Assembly: GCF_020297365.1 (NCBI RefSeq) | Contig: NZ_JAIXIG010000034.1 | Coordinates: 1-37,138 of the forward strand | Reading direction: 5' to 3' | Length of the DNA: 37,138 nt | Source: Curtobacterium oceanosedimentum | GTDB taxonomy: Bacteria > Actinomycetota > Actinomycetes > Actinomycetales > Microbacteriaceae | Shown: in pieces, positions 24,520 to 32,685 of the stretch | Position numbering within the stretch: the stretch's first letter is position 1 | Layout of the letters: each line of letters starts with the position of its first letter | Position numbers and translations under genes: made by a program | The notes under the pieces: model-generated | Told to the model about the DNA's origin: nothing | Database searches by the model: none | Seen by the model: the letters and a program-made list of their open reading frames with translations, nothing else

Positions 24520-25592
24520 AGGAGCGCGTCGGTGAATGCCGACGTCGTCGCCGGCAGCACCGCCCGGGGTCGTGGCTGCTGAGTCGCGCGGTGCAGGACT
24601 GCGGCCAAGGCGGCTTCGTCGAGGAGTGTCCATTCTCCGAGCCCTCCCAACGCCATCACGTCGCGTCTGAGGCTCTGAGCGCCTGCTGCCACCACCCGGG
24701 TGCCGGATGCCGCGGCCTTCCCCAGGAGCCCACTGGGTCCTTCGTTCGAGTGCGCCAGGACGAGGCAGTCGGCAGCTCGGACGGCGGTGTCGAGTTCATC
24801 GTCAGTCAGGAGCCGATCGAGGACGATGGCGGAACCTTCGGAGACCATCGAGCCGAGCCGGACTCGAAGCTCCTCGGTGATGTCCTCGTCCAGCTGGCCA
24901 GCGACCAGGAGCCCCCATGGCAGTGACACGTTGCGGAGCGCTTCGACGATGAGATCGAGGTTCTTCCGTGCAGAGATCGCTCCGAGTACTGCGAACCAGT
25001 ACCGCTCGCCGTCCATCCCGTACTCCGTGCGGAAGTGTGCGGCCGACTGATCTGACGACGCGATGACCACGGGGTCGACCGCGACCGGGAACCGCGCAGT
25101 TCCGGCCCAACCAGCAGACTTCAGCACGCGAAGATCGACGTTCTGCAAACGAGCCACCCGGCTGAACGCGGTACTCCTCAGCAGGGTCTTCAGCCGGTCC
25201 ACGAGCGGGTACCTCGTGGGCTGCGCTGATTCGCGCATGATGAGCAGGCTCAGCCGCCCTGAGCCTGCCCACTGGCGTCGAACTGCGAGCCGCAGAGCGA
25301 AGCGATCCGCGTCGGGGATGACGACGCGATCCGCGTCGACCTCATGCGAGATCCGCGCGACGTCGTCGAGGCTCATCAGCGGCCGCCGCAGCACCTCGAT
25401 ACTGTCGATGACGGACGCCAGGTGAACCTGCTCCGGCTCAGGAGCCGGATCCGGCCCGAGGAGGACGACGACACGAGCCCCTGTCGCGAGAGCCGCATCC
25501 GCGAGCACGCGGACGTAGAACAAGCGATGCCCCGTGGGGTTCTGCTCGACGACCAGCACGGTGTTCGGGTTCCCCTGCCGCAGCGAGTTCAT
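24516..25592 (-). CDS. GT4-like glycosyltransferase, 358 aa
   Basis: A GT-B glycosyltransferase inside the leftward polysaccharide operon. The N-terminal domain starts T-V-L-V-V-E-Q-N-P-T-G-H-R-L-F-Y and has V-V-I-P-D-A-D near residue 90. The donor domain carries V-L-G-A-I-S-A-R-K-N-L, V-A-G-Q-L-D-E-D and H-S-N-E-G-P-S-G-L-L-G-K-A-A-A-S-G, the last replacing the ordinary E-x7-E region. The ATG at 25592 overlaps the stop of the sugar transferase gene by 4 nt (ATGA), and its own stop overlaps the flippase start (GTGA). The sugar is unknown. Confidence 0.85.
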   Translation of the reverse strand: MNSLRQGNPNTVLVVEQNPTGHRLFYVRVLADAALATGARVVVLLGPDPAPEPEQVHLASVIDSIEVLRRPLMSLDDVARISHEVDADRVVIPDADRFALRLAVRRQWAGSGRLSLLIMRESAQPTRYPLVDRLKTLLRSTAFSRVARLQNVDLRVLKSAGWAGTARFPVAVDPVVIASSDQSAAHFRTEYGMDGERYWFAVLGAISARKNLDLIVEALRNVSLPWGLLVAGQLDEDITEELRVRLGSMVSEGSAIVLDRLLTDDELDTAVRAADCLVLAHSNEGPSGLLGKAAASGTRVVAAGAQSLRRDVMALGGLGEWTLLDEAALAAVLHRATQQPRPRAVLPATTSAFTDALL

Positions 25593-27049
25593 GACGCTTC
25601 CTTGCCCGGCGCGAGCACAGCTCGAACGGTCTTCCACAGGATCACGACGTCGCCCGTCACCGACCAGTTCTCCACGTAGAACAAGTCGAGGCGGATCGCG
25701 TCCTCCCACGACAGACTCGAACGTCCGCTGACCTGCCACAGCCCGCTCATGCCGGGTTTGAGGAGCAGGCGCCGACGTGCTGCGTTGTCGTAGAGCGCCA
25801 CTTCGCCTTCTCGCTGAGGACGTGGGCCCACCAGACTCATGCTGCCCATCAGGACGTTCAACAGCTGTGGGAACTCGTCGAGCGAGTGCTTGCGGAGGAA
25901 CCGACCCACGGGAGTGACACGTGGGTCGTTCTCGACCTTGAACAGCGGCTCACCACCGCGACCCTGCTCCGAGAGCAACGCAGCGAGCTCGGCATCGGCT
26001 CCCACCCGCATCGAACGGAACTTCAGCATGTGGAAGGGCTTCCCGTTGAGTCCGATCCGCTGCTGTCGGTAGAGGACGGGACCCGCGCTGCTGAGGCGCA
26101 CGGCGACGGCGATCGCGACGAGCAGAGGGGACAAGACCAGGATCATCAAGCTCGATCCGACGATGTCGAACGCTCGTTTCGCGAAGTGCGTGGCACCTTC
26201 GTACCGCGGCATCTCGACGTGCATGAGCGGGAGGCCGGCGACAGGACGCATGTGGATGCGCGGGCCGTTGATGTCGGTGAGGCTCGGAGCGACGACGAGG
26301 TGCTGACGGCCGCTCTCGAGCCCCCAGCTCAGTTCACGCACAGCACGGGCGCCGAGCTCGTCGGAACTCGTCACGGCGACCGTGTCCGCGCCCGTCGTGG
26401 CGAGTGCGGAGAGCGCGTCGGGGATACGTCCCACTACCGGGATGTCGCTGCCGCGAAGAGTCGACCCGATCGGGGCGTTGGGCACACACGCCCCGACGAC
26501 CAGGTAGCCCTCTTCCGGATGCTTCCCGAGCTCACGGCTGATGTACTCGACACTCTCATCCGAACCCACGAGCAGCACGAGCGCAGAGAAGCGCCCGTTC
26601 CGTCGTTGGGCGCCGAGCCACTGACGCCACATCCAACGCGTCAGCAAGAGCAGCAGCACACCGAGCGGGAACGCGATGAAGATGTAGCCCCGAGCGAGAT
26701 CGATCTTGAAGCCGTACGCGAGGATCGCGACGAACGCGAACAGGCGGATCGATGAGTCGACGATCCGTCGGTACTCGCCGGAGCCGGCACCGATGTACCG
26801 AGGATCCCGAGTGTCGTAGAGCGCGAGCACGACGAGCCACGCAACGATGATGAAGACCGACACCGCGGTGTAGCCGATCGCAAGATCGGGGATGCTCCCG
26901 TCGACGCGCCGGCTGTCGAGACCGAACCAGGCGATCTGGACGCCGAACGTCACCCAGATGAGTGCGAGTGTGTCGGTCACGACCAGGCGCCGGGAGTACG
27001 AGCTCTCCCAGCTGTCGCCGGCCTGGGCCATCCGCTCGGTGACCGTCAC
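25589..27049 (-). CDS. Polyprenyl-phosphate sugar-1-phosphate transferase (initiating enzyme), 486 aa
   Basis: The enzyme that starts the repeat unit by moving a sugar-1-phosphate onto the polyprenyl phosphate carrier. The N-terminal half has five membrane helices between about residues 20 and 145, then a nucleotide-binding-like domain (V-L-L-V-G-S-D-E-S). The C-terminal catalytic domain has K-R-A-F-D-I-V-G-S-S, R-Q-Q-R-I-G, M-L-K-F-R-S-M-R, D-E-F-P-Q-L-L-N-V-L-x-G-x-M-S-L-V-G-P-R-P, P-G-M-S-G-L-W-Q-V-S-G-R-S and F-Y-V-E-N-W-S, the complete set for WcaJ/WbaP-type enzymes. The GTG at 27049 overlaps the previous stop in GTGA. Which sugar it uses (Glc or Gal are common) cannot be told. Confidence 0.95.
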   Translation of the reverse strand: MTVTERMAQAGDSWESSYSRRLVVTDTLALIWVTFGVQIAWFGLDSRRVDGSIPDLAIGYTAVSVFIIVAWLVVLALYDTRDPRYIGAGSGEYRRIVDSSIRLFAFVAILAYGFKIDLARGYIFIAFPLGVLLLLLTRWMWRQWLGAQRRNGRFSALVLLVGSDESVEYISRELGKHPEEGYLVVGACVPNAPIGSTLRGSDIPVVGRIPDALSALATTGADTVAVTSSDELGARAVRELSWGLESGRQHLVVAPSLTDINGPRIHMRPVAGLPLMHVEMPRYEGATHFAKRAFDIVGSSLMILVLSPLLVAIAVAVRLSSAGPVLYRQQRIGLNGKPFHMLKFRSMRVGADAELAALLSEQGRGGEPLFKVENDPRVTPVGRFLRKHSLDEFPQLLNVLMGSMSLVGPRPQREGEVALYDNAARRRLLLKPGMSGLWQVSGRSSLSWEDAIRLDLFYVENWSVTGDVVILWKTVRAVLAPGKEAS

Positions 27050-27993
27050 CACGTCGCCCCACCGTCCGACGACACCCGGACGGTCTCGCCGTCCCACAGC
27101 CACACGTCCTGCCCGGCTCGGTCGATGGTCACTGTGTCGTCGGTGTCCGCGCCGTCAGCGCAGCCGATCGGCGTGGTGGACGACGAGGGCGTCACGTCCG
27201 ACGCGGTCATGGTCTCGATCTGCACGCCGTCGCACGCCGCTGCACCGACGCGGGCGAGCGTGTACTCGCCGCCGTCGACGCCGATCGAGCGCACGCCGCC
27301 CATGGGGACGTCGACCCACGCTGCCTCGCCGGTTCGCCACTCGAGCTGGCCGTCGCAGATGACGACCGAGGTCTGCTCACCCTGGAACGCGTCGATCGGG
27401 TCGGCGCACGGTGCCTGTACCGTCCCGCTCGCGAGCACGACACCGTCGGCACTGATGCCGGCACCGGCGGAGCCGGGTGCCCCGGCTTCCCACGTCACAC
27501 CGGCGTCGGTGCTGGTGCGCGGCGTCGTGGTGCAGTCGTCGCCGACGCCTGCCAGGACCGAGAGTTCCGCACTGGAGGCCCGGATCGCCATGAGCGATCC
27601 GACGTCCGTCCCGAGTTCCACCGGAACCCACGTCGCCCCGCCGTCGACGGAGTGTTCCAGCACCGGCCGCGGGCCGCCGCAGGACCCACCGGACGCACGC
27701 CACGCCTCCTGTCCGTCGACGGCCGCCAACAGGCGCCGGCCCTGCTGCGCAGTGGCGGCGGCGTCTGCGTCAGCAGACGCACTCGGTCGGGGCGAGTCGG
27801 TCGCGTCGGGTGTCCGGGTGAAGGTGGGGATGGGACCAGCGGGTCCGTTCTCCTCTGGCGCGGTGCGGCCGAGTGCCAGCGAGACGAGCACGACATCGAT
27901 GACGACCAGCACCACCACGACGACGGCCACCAGGACGAGGGTGGTCCGTGGCAGTGCGCGTCCGAGGCTCCGGGTCCCCCGGCGGGTCTTCAT
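27046..27993 (-). CDS. Membrane-anchored, Cys-rich BNR/sialidase-like protein
   Basis: A 315-aa protein of unknown role. It has a basic N-terminus, one membrane helix at about residues 18-41, a Pro/Ser/Thr linker (about 45-80), and an extracellular domain. That domain shows Asp-box-like turns such as S-V-D-G-G-A-T-W, S-T-D-A-G-V-T-W and S-S-D-G-G-A-T-W, typical of BNR repeats in beta-propellers. It contains six cysteines outside the membrane, enough for three disulfides. No catalytic sialidase residues are recognisable. It lies between the BY-kinase and the sugar transferase with a 4-nt overlap to the latter, so it is an integral part of the operon. Asp-box proteins can bind sugars; a role in sensing or holding the polymer outside the cell is inference. 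Confidence 0.75.
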   Translation of the reverse strand: MKTRRGTRSLGRALPRTTLVLVAVVVVVLVVIDVVLVSLALGRTAPEENGPAGPIPTFTRTPDATDSPRPSASADADAAATAQQGRRLLAAVDGQEAWRASGGSCGGPRPVLEHSVDGGATWVPVELGTDVGSLMAIRASSAELSVLAGVGDDCTTTPRTSTDAGVTWEAGAPGSAGAGISADGVVLASGTVQAPCADPIDAFQGEQTSVVICDGQLEWRTGEAAWVDVPMGGVRSIGVDGGEYTLARVGAAACDGVQIETMTASDVTPSSSTTPIGCADGADTDDTVTIDRAGQDVWLWDGETVRVSSDGGATW

Positions 27994-28008
27994 CGTGTGC
28001 GGCTCCGC

Positions 28009-29454
28009 TCAGCGTCCGGCGCGGCGGAGCACGCCGAGCTTCTTGCTCGCCCGCTTCGGCGAGTGGACCGGCACCGAGGCGGTGTCCTCGTCCTGACCGT
28101 AGCCGTACCCGTAGCCGTAGCGGCCGTAGCCGTAGGCGCCCGGTCCCTTGAGCGGCATCTTGGTGATGACGAACCCGGAGATCGGCGCGCCGACGTTCTC
28201 GAGCGATGCGATGGCGGCGGCGAGCTGGCCCTTGAGGGTCTGCCCGGAGGCGACCGCGATGATCGCACCGGAGGCCTTCTTGGCCAGGATCGCGGCGTCG
28301 GTGACCGGCAGCAGGGGCGGGGCGTCGAACAGCACGTAGTCGAACTGCTGCTCGAGCCGCTCGATCAGGTCCTGCATGGCGCGCGACCCGAGCAGCTCTG
28401 ACGGGTTCGGTGGGATCGGACCGGCGGGCAGGACGACGAGCTTGCCCCGGCCCCACGGGTGGGCGACGTCCTCCAGGTCGGCGCGGCCGATCAGGACGTC
28501 GGTCAGACCGGCGTTGCTCTCGACGTCCATGTACTCGGCGACGCGGGGGCGGCGCAGGTCGGCGTCGATCAGGATGACGCGGAACCCGGCGCTGTCCAGG
28601 GCGATCGCCAGGTTGGCGACGGTGGTGCTCTTGCCCTCGGACTGCATCGACGACGTCATGACGAAGGTGCGGGCACCGCTGCCGATGTCCAGGAACTGCA
28701 CGTTGGTGCGGAGCGTGCGGAAGGACTCCGCGCGGGGGCTGCGCGGGTCGACCTGCACGATGAGCGGGCGTTCGGCGGCCTTGGCGTCGAAGGCGATCCC
28801 GCCGACGACCGGCTTGTCGCTGATCTTCTCGACGTCGAGCTCGGTGCGCACCCGGTTGTCCAGGGTCTCGCGGAGCACGGCGATCCCGATGCCCAGGGCG
28901 AGCCCGACGAGCAGTCCGAGCGCGACGTTGACGGGCACGTTCGGACTGACGGGGCTGCTCGGCACGTCGGCCTGCTTCACGCGGGTGAGCTTGACCGTGC
29001 TCTTGCCGCTCGCGTCGGTGGCCTCGATGTCCTGCACGACGTTCGTCAGGCTCTGCGAGGTGGCGTTCGCGATGTTCGCGGCCTGCACGGGGTCGGTGCC
29101 CTCCACCGAGATGGAGATGAGGGTGGTGCTCGTCGGCGCCGTCGCCGACACCATGGTCGCGAGCTGGTCGGCGTTCATGTCGAGCCCGAGCGACGAGATG
29201 ACCGGCAGCAGCACGATCGGCGTCGACACCAGGTTCGAGTAGGTCAGCACACGCTGCTGGGTGAACGTGTTGCCCTGGGCCAGGTCGCTCGCGCTGCCGG
29301 ACGTCTCCGTCGAGACGAAGACCTGCGCCGATGCCGAGTAGACCGGCTTCTTGAGCAGGGAGAACCCTGCGGCTGCGGCCACTCCCACCAGGGCGAGTAC
29401 GACGATCAGTACCCATCCCTTGCGGAGCACCGTGATGTAGTCGCGGAGGTCCAC
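28009..29454 (-). CDS. Wzz-type chain-length regulator fused to BY-kinase, 481 aa
   Basis: A polysaccharide co-polymerase with bacterial tyrosine kinase. A membrane helix at about residues 16-31 and a second at about 175-194 flank an extracellular Wzz domain. The cytoplasmic domain has Walker A S-S-M-Q-S-E-G-K-S-T-T (about 268-278), Walker A' V-I-L-I-D-A-D-L-R-R-P (about 293-303) and Walker B V-L-F-D-A-P-P (about 374-380). The C-terminal tail is Tyr/Gly-rich (about 441-453), the likely autophosphorylation cluster. Phosphorylation state sets chain length and export with the polymerase. The GTG start at 29454 is supported by GAAGG 7 nt upstream; the open frame beyond it is non-coding in style. 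It is the first gene of the six-gene leftward operon. No matching phosphatase is seen in the window. Confidence 0.95.
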   Translation of the reverse strand: MDLRDYITVLRKGWVLIVVLALVGVAAAAGFSLLKKPVYSASAQVFVSTETSGSASDLAQGNTFTQQRVLTYSNLVSTPIVLLPVISSLGLDMNADQLATMVSATAPTSTTLISISVEGTDPVQAANIANATSQSLTNVVQDIEATDASGKSTVKLTRVKQADVPSSPVSPNVPVNVALGLLVGLALGIGIAVLRETLDNRVRTELDVEKISDKPVVGGIAFDAKAAERPLIVQVDPRSPRAESFRTLRTNVQFLDIGSGARTFVMTSSMQSEGKSTTVANLAIALDSAGFRVILIDADLRRPRVAEYMDVESNAGLTDVLIGRADLEDVAHPWGRGKLVVLPAGPIPPNPSELLGSRAMQDLIERLEQQFDYVLFDAPPLLPVTDAAILAKKASGAIIAVASGQTLKGQLAAAIASLENVGAPISGFVITKMPLKGPGAYGYGRYGYGYGYGQDEDTASVPVHSPKRASKKLGVLRRAGR

Positions 29455-29507
29455 GCCTTTGCCTTCCCCGATCCCAACCGTCCCCGTGATCCCGACACAG
29501 GCGCCCC

Positions 29508-29537
29508 GGGGTACTCCCAGCGCACGGCATACAAATA
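29508..29537 (-). promoter_or_regulatory. AT-rich promoter island and GGGGTAC box of the polysaccharide operon
   Basis: An unusually AT-rich patch at 29527-29537 (minus strand TATTTGTATGC) is the most likely -10 region for the operon that starts at 29454. It would leave a leader of about 60-70 nt. A GGGGTAC box lies at 29508-29514, just downstream, so a bound protein there could block transcription. The divergent protease gene starts at 29607. Confidence 0.4.
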
Positions 29538-29594
29538 GTGCCACAGGAACGAGCACTCCTCGGGGGGCGTCGCCATCCGGCGCACGGTGTCCTC

Positions 29595-29600
29595 TACGGT
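29595..29600 (+). promoter_or_regulatory. -10 element of a leaderless promoter for the CPBP protease gene
   Basis: TACGGT lies exactly 6 nt before the ATG at 29607, and no ribosome binding site is visible. Confidence 0.5.
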
Positions 29601-29606
29601 GGCCCC

Positions 29607-30329
29607 ATGCGCTCCGAGCCGGACTCGACCACCACTGCGCCCAGTGCGCGGCGGCAGCGGGACCTCATCGTCATCCTCGTCGCGCTCGGGGTCGCCGTGG
29701 TCCTGACCCGGATCGTCGGACAGGTCACCCGGGCCGGCGGGATCCCGTCACCGGTCGTGCAGGTGCTCGCAGCAGACGTCGCCGTGTGGCTGCCGCTCGG
29801 CATCGCAGCCGCCGTCGTGCTCCGTCGGACCTCGCGTGCCGCCGTGGTCTCGCGGCTGCGTCTCGACCTGGGCATCGTGGTCTTCGCGATCGGCATCGTC
29901 ATCGTCTGCCGTGCGGTGGACGTCGTCCTGTCGATCGCGTTCACGGGATCGACCGGGCTGGTCCCCGCGCCGACGCTCGGGCCACCGGACGTCGGGCTGC
30001 TGCTCGTCTCTGCGGTCGGCATCGTCGTCGTGAGCCCGGTGCTCGAGGAAGTGGTGTTCCGCGGGCTGTTCCAGCGCCGACTCGCCGCCGAGCTGACGCC
30101 ACGCACGCGGTTCCTCGCCGTGCTGGTCACGGCCTTCCTGTTCGCGCTGCTGCACCTGCTGCTCGGCGCCGGCGGCACGACGCTCGGCGGGTTCCAGGTG
30201 TTCGTGACGACGTTCCTGCTCGGTGTCCTCACCGGCACGCTCGTCGCGATGACCGACCGCATCGGCGGCGCGGTCCTGGCGCACGTGCTGTTCAACGCGG
30301 TCGCGGTCGTCGCGACCTGGCCGCGGTGA
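29607..30329 (+). CDS. CPBP-family intramembrane metalloprotease, 240 aa
   Basis: A membrane protein of the CPBP (CAAX protease and bacteriocin-processing) family. About six helices are visible. The family motif 1 is V-L-E-E-V-V-F-R-G-L-F near residue 155, with the paired Glu and the Arg; motif 2 is the H-L-L-L-G region near residue 188, and motif 3 the H-V-L-F-N region near residue 228. These supply the metal ligands and catalytic Glu expected for an active enzyme. In bacteria such proteins process peptides or give immunity to bacteriocins; here no bacteriocin gene is adjacent, so the substrate is unknown. It starts at ATG 29607 from a leaderless promoter. Upstream in-frame codons are in the shared promoter and are unlikely. 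Confidence 0.88.
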   Translation: MRSEPDSTTTAPSARRQRDLIVILVALGVAVVLTRIVGQVTRAGGIPSPVVQVLAADVAVWLPLGIAAAVVLRRTSRAAVVSRLRLDLGIVVFAIGIVIVCRAVDVVLSIAFTGSTGLVPAPTLGPPDVGLLLVSAVGIVVVSPVLEEVVFRGLFQRRLAAELTPRTRFLAVLVTAFLFALLHLLLGAGGTTLGGFQVFVTTFLLGVLTGTLVAMTDRIGGAVLAHVLFNAVAVVATWPR

Positions 30330-30385
30330 ACGGGCGAGTCTCCCCCAGATCGAGGCCGCGACGGACTTCCGCAGGCTCGGACCAC

Positions 30386-30391
30386 TAGCCT
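30386..30391 (+). promoter_or_regulatory. -10 element for the SpoIIE-type phosphatase gene
   Basis: TAGCCT fits TANNNT and lies 9 nt before the ATG at 30401, so the transcript would have almost no leader (about 3 nt). Confidence 0.35.
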
Positions 30392-30400
30392 GCACTGAGC

Positions 30401-31684
30401 ATGACTCGCCCAACCAGCATCGTCGAATCCCCTCTCGTCCGTCAGGCTCCGATCAGCGGCCTGCTGGTGCTGTCGGCTGTGCTCACGGTGGTCGTGCCGA
30501 CGCTCGAGATCACCTCGGCGGAGCTCTTCCTGGCGAGCCTCGTGGGGACGGCCGTCGTCACCGTGTCGAGTGCGGTCCCGCTCGTCCTGCCCCGTGCCGG
30601 TGCACTGGTCCCGCTGCTGCTGTGCCTGGACTTCGTGACGATCGCCCTGCTGCGCACCGGTACCGGCTCAGGCGCCTCGGTCTTCACCTCGCTCGTGGTG
30701 CTCCCCGTGGTGTGGTGGTCGTCGCTCGAGGGACGCCGCAACGTGGTCTTCTCGCTCCTGGGCGTGGCCGCCGTGATCCTCGCTCCGTACGCGCTGACGC
30801 CGGACGACGCTCCCGAGGTGAGCGAGCTCGCCCGGCTCACGATCACGGTCGCGGTGTTCGGGACGGTCGCGGTCGTGGTGCACGAACTCGCGCGACGGGC
30901 CCGGCGGAGCGTCCGCGTCGCGCAGGACCGTGAGGGCAAGGTCCGCGCCGAGATCGACCGGGCAGCAGCGGTGCAGCGCTCCCTGCTCCCGACGACGACC
31001 GGCCGCATCACCCAGGACGTCGTCGTCGCCGGCGCCTGCCTGCCCGCCCGGAGCGTCGGCGGGGACTTCTTCGACTGGTACGCCACGCCGGACGGTGTCG
31101 CGGTGAGCCTCGGCGACGTGATGGGCAAGGGCGTCGGCGCCGGCCTGATCGCCGCGGCGGTCCGCTCGACCCTGCGGAGCGCCCGGACGGTCGACGACCC
31201 GGGCGAGGCCCTGAAGCGTGCCTCCGACGGCCTGACCGCCGAGGGCGTCGGACCGGACCTCGCCTTCACGACGCTCTTCCACGCACGGATCTCCGACGAC
31301 GGCTCCTTCCGCTGGGCCGACGCCGGGCACGGGTTGAGCCTGGTCCTGCGCGCCGACGGACACGTCGAGCGGCTCCGCTCCGGCGACATGCCGTTGGGCC
31401 TGGGCATCCGCGAGGAGTGGGCGACGACCGAGGGCACCCTCGAACCGGGTGACCTGCTCGTGTCGTTCAGTGACGGCGTGCTCGACCTGTACGACGACCT
31501 GGACCACACGATCCGGGCGGTCGCCGAGATCGCCCGCGCGGGGCGGGACCCGCACGCCGTCGTGCTCGCGCTGTCGGCCCGCGCCGACGAGGTCCCGCAC
31601 GACGACGACGTGACGGTCGTCGCGGTCCGTCGGCAGCCGGTCGAGGTGGACGCGGAGCGACAGCTCGCCACCCACGCCGACTGA
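30401..31684 (+). CDS. Membrane-bound SpoIIE/RsbU-type PP2C phosphatase, 427 aa
   Basis: A serine phosphatase that probably controls an anti-sigma antagonist. Six hydrophobic segments lie between about residues 18 and 165. They have no obvious ligand pocket and act as a membrane anchor or sensor. A charged linker (about 165-190) leads to Q-R-S-L-L-P and the catalytic domain. That domain has S-V-G-G-D-F-F-D-W (metal ligand), G-D-V-M-G-K-G-V-G-A-G-L, A-D-A-G-H, F-S-D-G-V and D-D-D-V-T-V-V at the end. All expected acidic metal ligands are present. Targets such as an RsbV-like protein are not in the window, so the stress pathway it serves is unknown. It follows the protease gene by 71 nt but has its own likely promoter. 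Confidence 0.92.
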   Translation: MTRPTSIVESPLVRQAPISGLLVLSAVLTVVVPTLEITSAELFLASLVGTAVVTVSSAVPLVLPRAGALVPLLLCLDFVTIALLRTGTGSGASVFTSLVVLPVVWWSSLEGRRNVVFSLLGVAAVILAPYALTPDDAPEVSELARLTITVAVFGTVAVVVHELARRARRSVRVAQDREGKVRAEIDRAAAVQRSLLPTTTGRITQDVVVAGACLPARSVGGDFFDWYATPDGVAVSLGDVMGKGVGAGLIAAAVRSTLRSARTVDDPGEALKRASDGLTAEGVGPDLAFTTLFHARISDDGSFRWADAGHGLSLVLRADGHVERLRSGDMPLGLGIREEWATTEGTLEPGDLLVSFSDGVLDLYDDLDHTIRAVAEIARAGRDPHAVVLALSARADEVPHDDDVTVVAVRRQPVEVDAERQLATHAD

Positions 31685-31931
31685 CGGCGACGACGACGAC
31701 GACGACCGCTCGTACGGAAGAGTGGTACGCGCCGCCGCTCGAACCCGAATCGTGCGGCGGCGCGTGCAGGCGGTGAGCGCCTGCCCTCGGACGGCCCTAG
31801 CGTCCTCGGTCTGTGGGGGCCGACAAGCCGGCGAGCGGCCTGCCGGCCTGGCGACGTGCTGGCACCCCGACGGGCCCGTGACCCAGCAGGTGGGTGATGC
31901 GACAGGTCGGCGGGCCGGGGTGGCCTCGGGG
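31685..31931. other. Convergent intergenic region with GAC repeat and hairpins
   Basis: A (GAC)6 tract lies at 31689-31706 directly after the phosphatase stop. A 12-bp perfect hairpin has arms 31727-31738 and 31754-31765 with a 15-nt loop. A second, 7-bp hairpin has arms 31766-31772 and 31778-31784. The hairpins are the probable terminator between the phosphatase gene and the leftward TetR gene ending at 31932. I see no gene in the stretch. Confidence 0.55.
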
Positions 31932-32570
31932 TCAGACGGCCAGGTCGAGCTCCCAGACGGGCGGCACGTAGGCGCGTGACCAACCTTCGCGCAACCGCGT
32001 CACCGCTCGGTCGAACGCCTCGAGCAGGTCCATCTCGGGTCGCACCATCGACTGCAGCTGCAGCCCCTCGTAGGTCGCGAGCAGCTGCTCCGAACCACGC
32101 GCGGGCTCCATCGTGCGGGGCTCGCGCCCGAGCATGACGTCACGCTCCAGGGCGTGCTGCACGAATGCGTGGAACCGACGCCACCGGGCGTGCAGCATCG
32201 GTGCGAGCGGGTGCTCGGGCGACGCGGCGATGTTGAGCGTCGCCGTCAGGAAGCGCATGAGCGACGGGTCGGCGACGTTGGCCGAGACGATCGCGCGCAG
32301 GAACCCGATGGTCCCGTACTGCTCGGCCAGCGGCATGAGCGGGAGCGTCCGGTCCTCGTTCCACCGGTCGATGGTGGCGAGCAGCAGCCCGTCCCAGCTC
32401 GGGAACGTGTGCTCGACGACGTCGGTGGACACGCCGGCCTCGGCTGCGACCACGGCGGGCGTGACCTCGTGCAGGGGGCGGGTCCGCAGCGCGGTGATCA
32501 TCCCGTGGATGACCTGTCCGCGCAGGGAGGGGTCGTCGGCAGGTGCGCCCGGCGCCGTCTCGATGTGCAT
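31932..32570 (-). CDS. TetR-family transcriptional regulator, 212 aa
   Basis: A one-component repressor. The N-terminal HTH lies at about residues 20-60, with L-H-E-V-T-P-A-V-V-A-A-E-A-G-V-S and the T-F-P-S-W-D-G-L-L-L end of the recognition helix region, as usual for TetR proteins. The rest is helical with no obvious ligand signature; A-T-Y-E-G-L-Q-L-Q near residue 165 fits TetR C-terminal domains that bind small lipophilic molecules. The ATG at 32570 is supported by GGAG 7 nt upstream and gives a normal length. It diverges from the SGNH hydrolase gene across a 194-bp region that holds palindromic motifs, so it may control that gene and itself; this is inference from arrangement. Confidence 0.88.
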   Translation of the reverse strand: MHIETAPGAPADDPSLRGQVIHGMITALRTRPLHEVTPAVVAAEAGVSTDVVEHTFPSWDGLLLATIDRWNEDRTLPLMPLAEQYGTIGFLRAIVSANVADPSLMRFLTATLNIAASPEHPLAPMLHARWRRFHAFVQHALERDVMLGREPRTMEPARGSEQLLATYEGLQLQSMVRPEMDLLEAFDRAVTRLREGWSRAYVPPVWELDLAV

Positions 32571-32685
32571 GCATCTACTCCACCAGGCTGGCCGTTCGCT
32601 CCGCAGCCCCCCGAACGGGACGGCGCGCTGCCTGGACAACCGGCGCCGCGATCGCGCTCACTCTGGGTTTCGGAATCCCGCGCCA

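Noticed and set aside
28459..29538. A 359-codon rightward frame opposite the BY-kinase
   Set aside because: Low-complexity shadow of the kinase gene. No recognisable domain.
29607..30329. The CPBP protease as bacteriocin immunity
   Set aside because: I see no bacteriocin precursor, ABC exporter or maturation gene nearby, so the specific role is left open.
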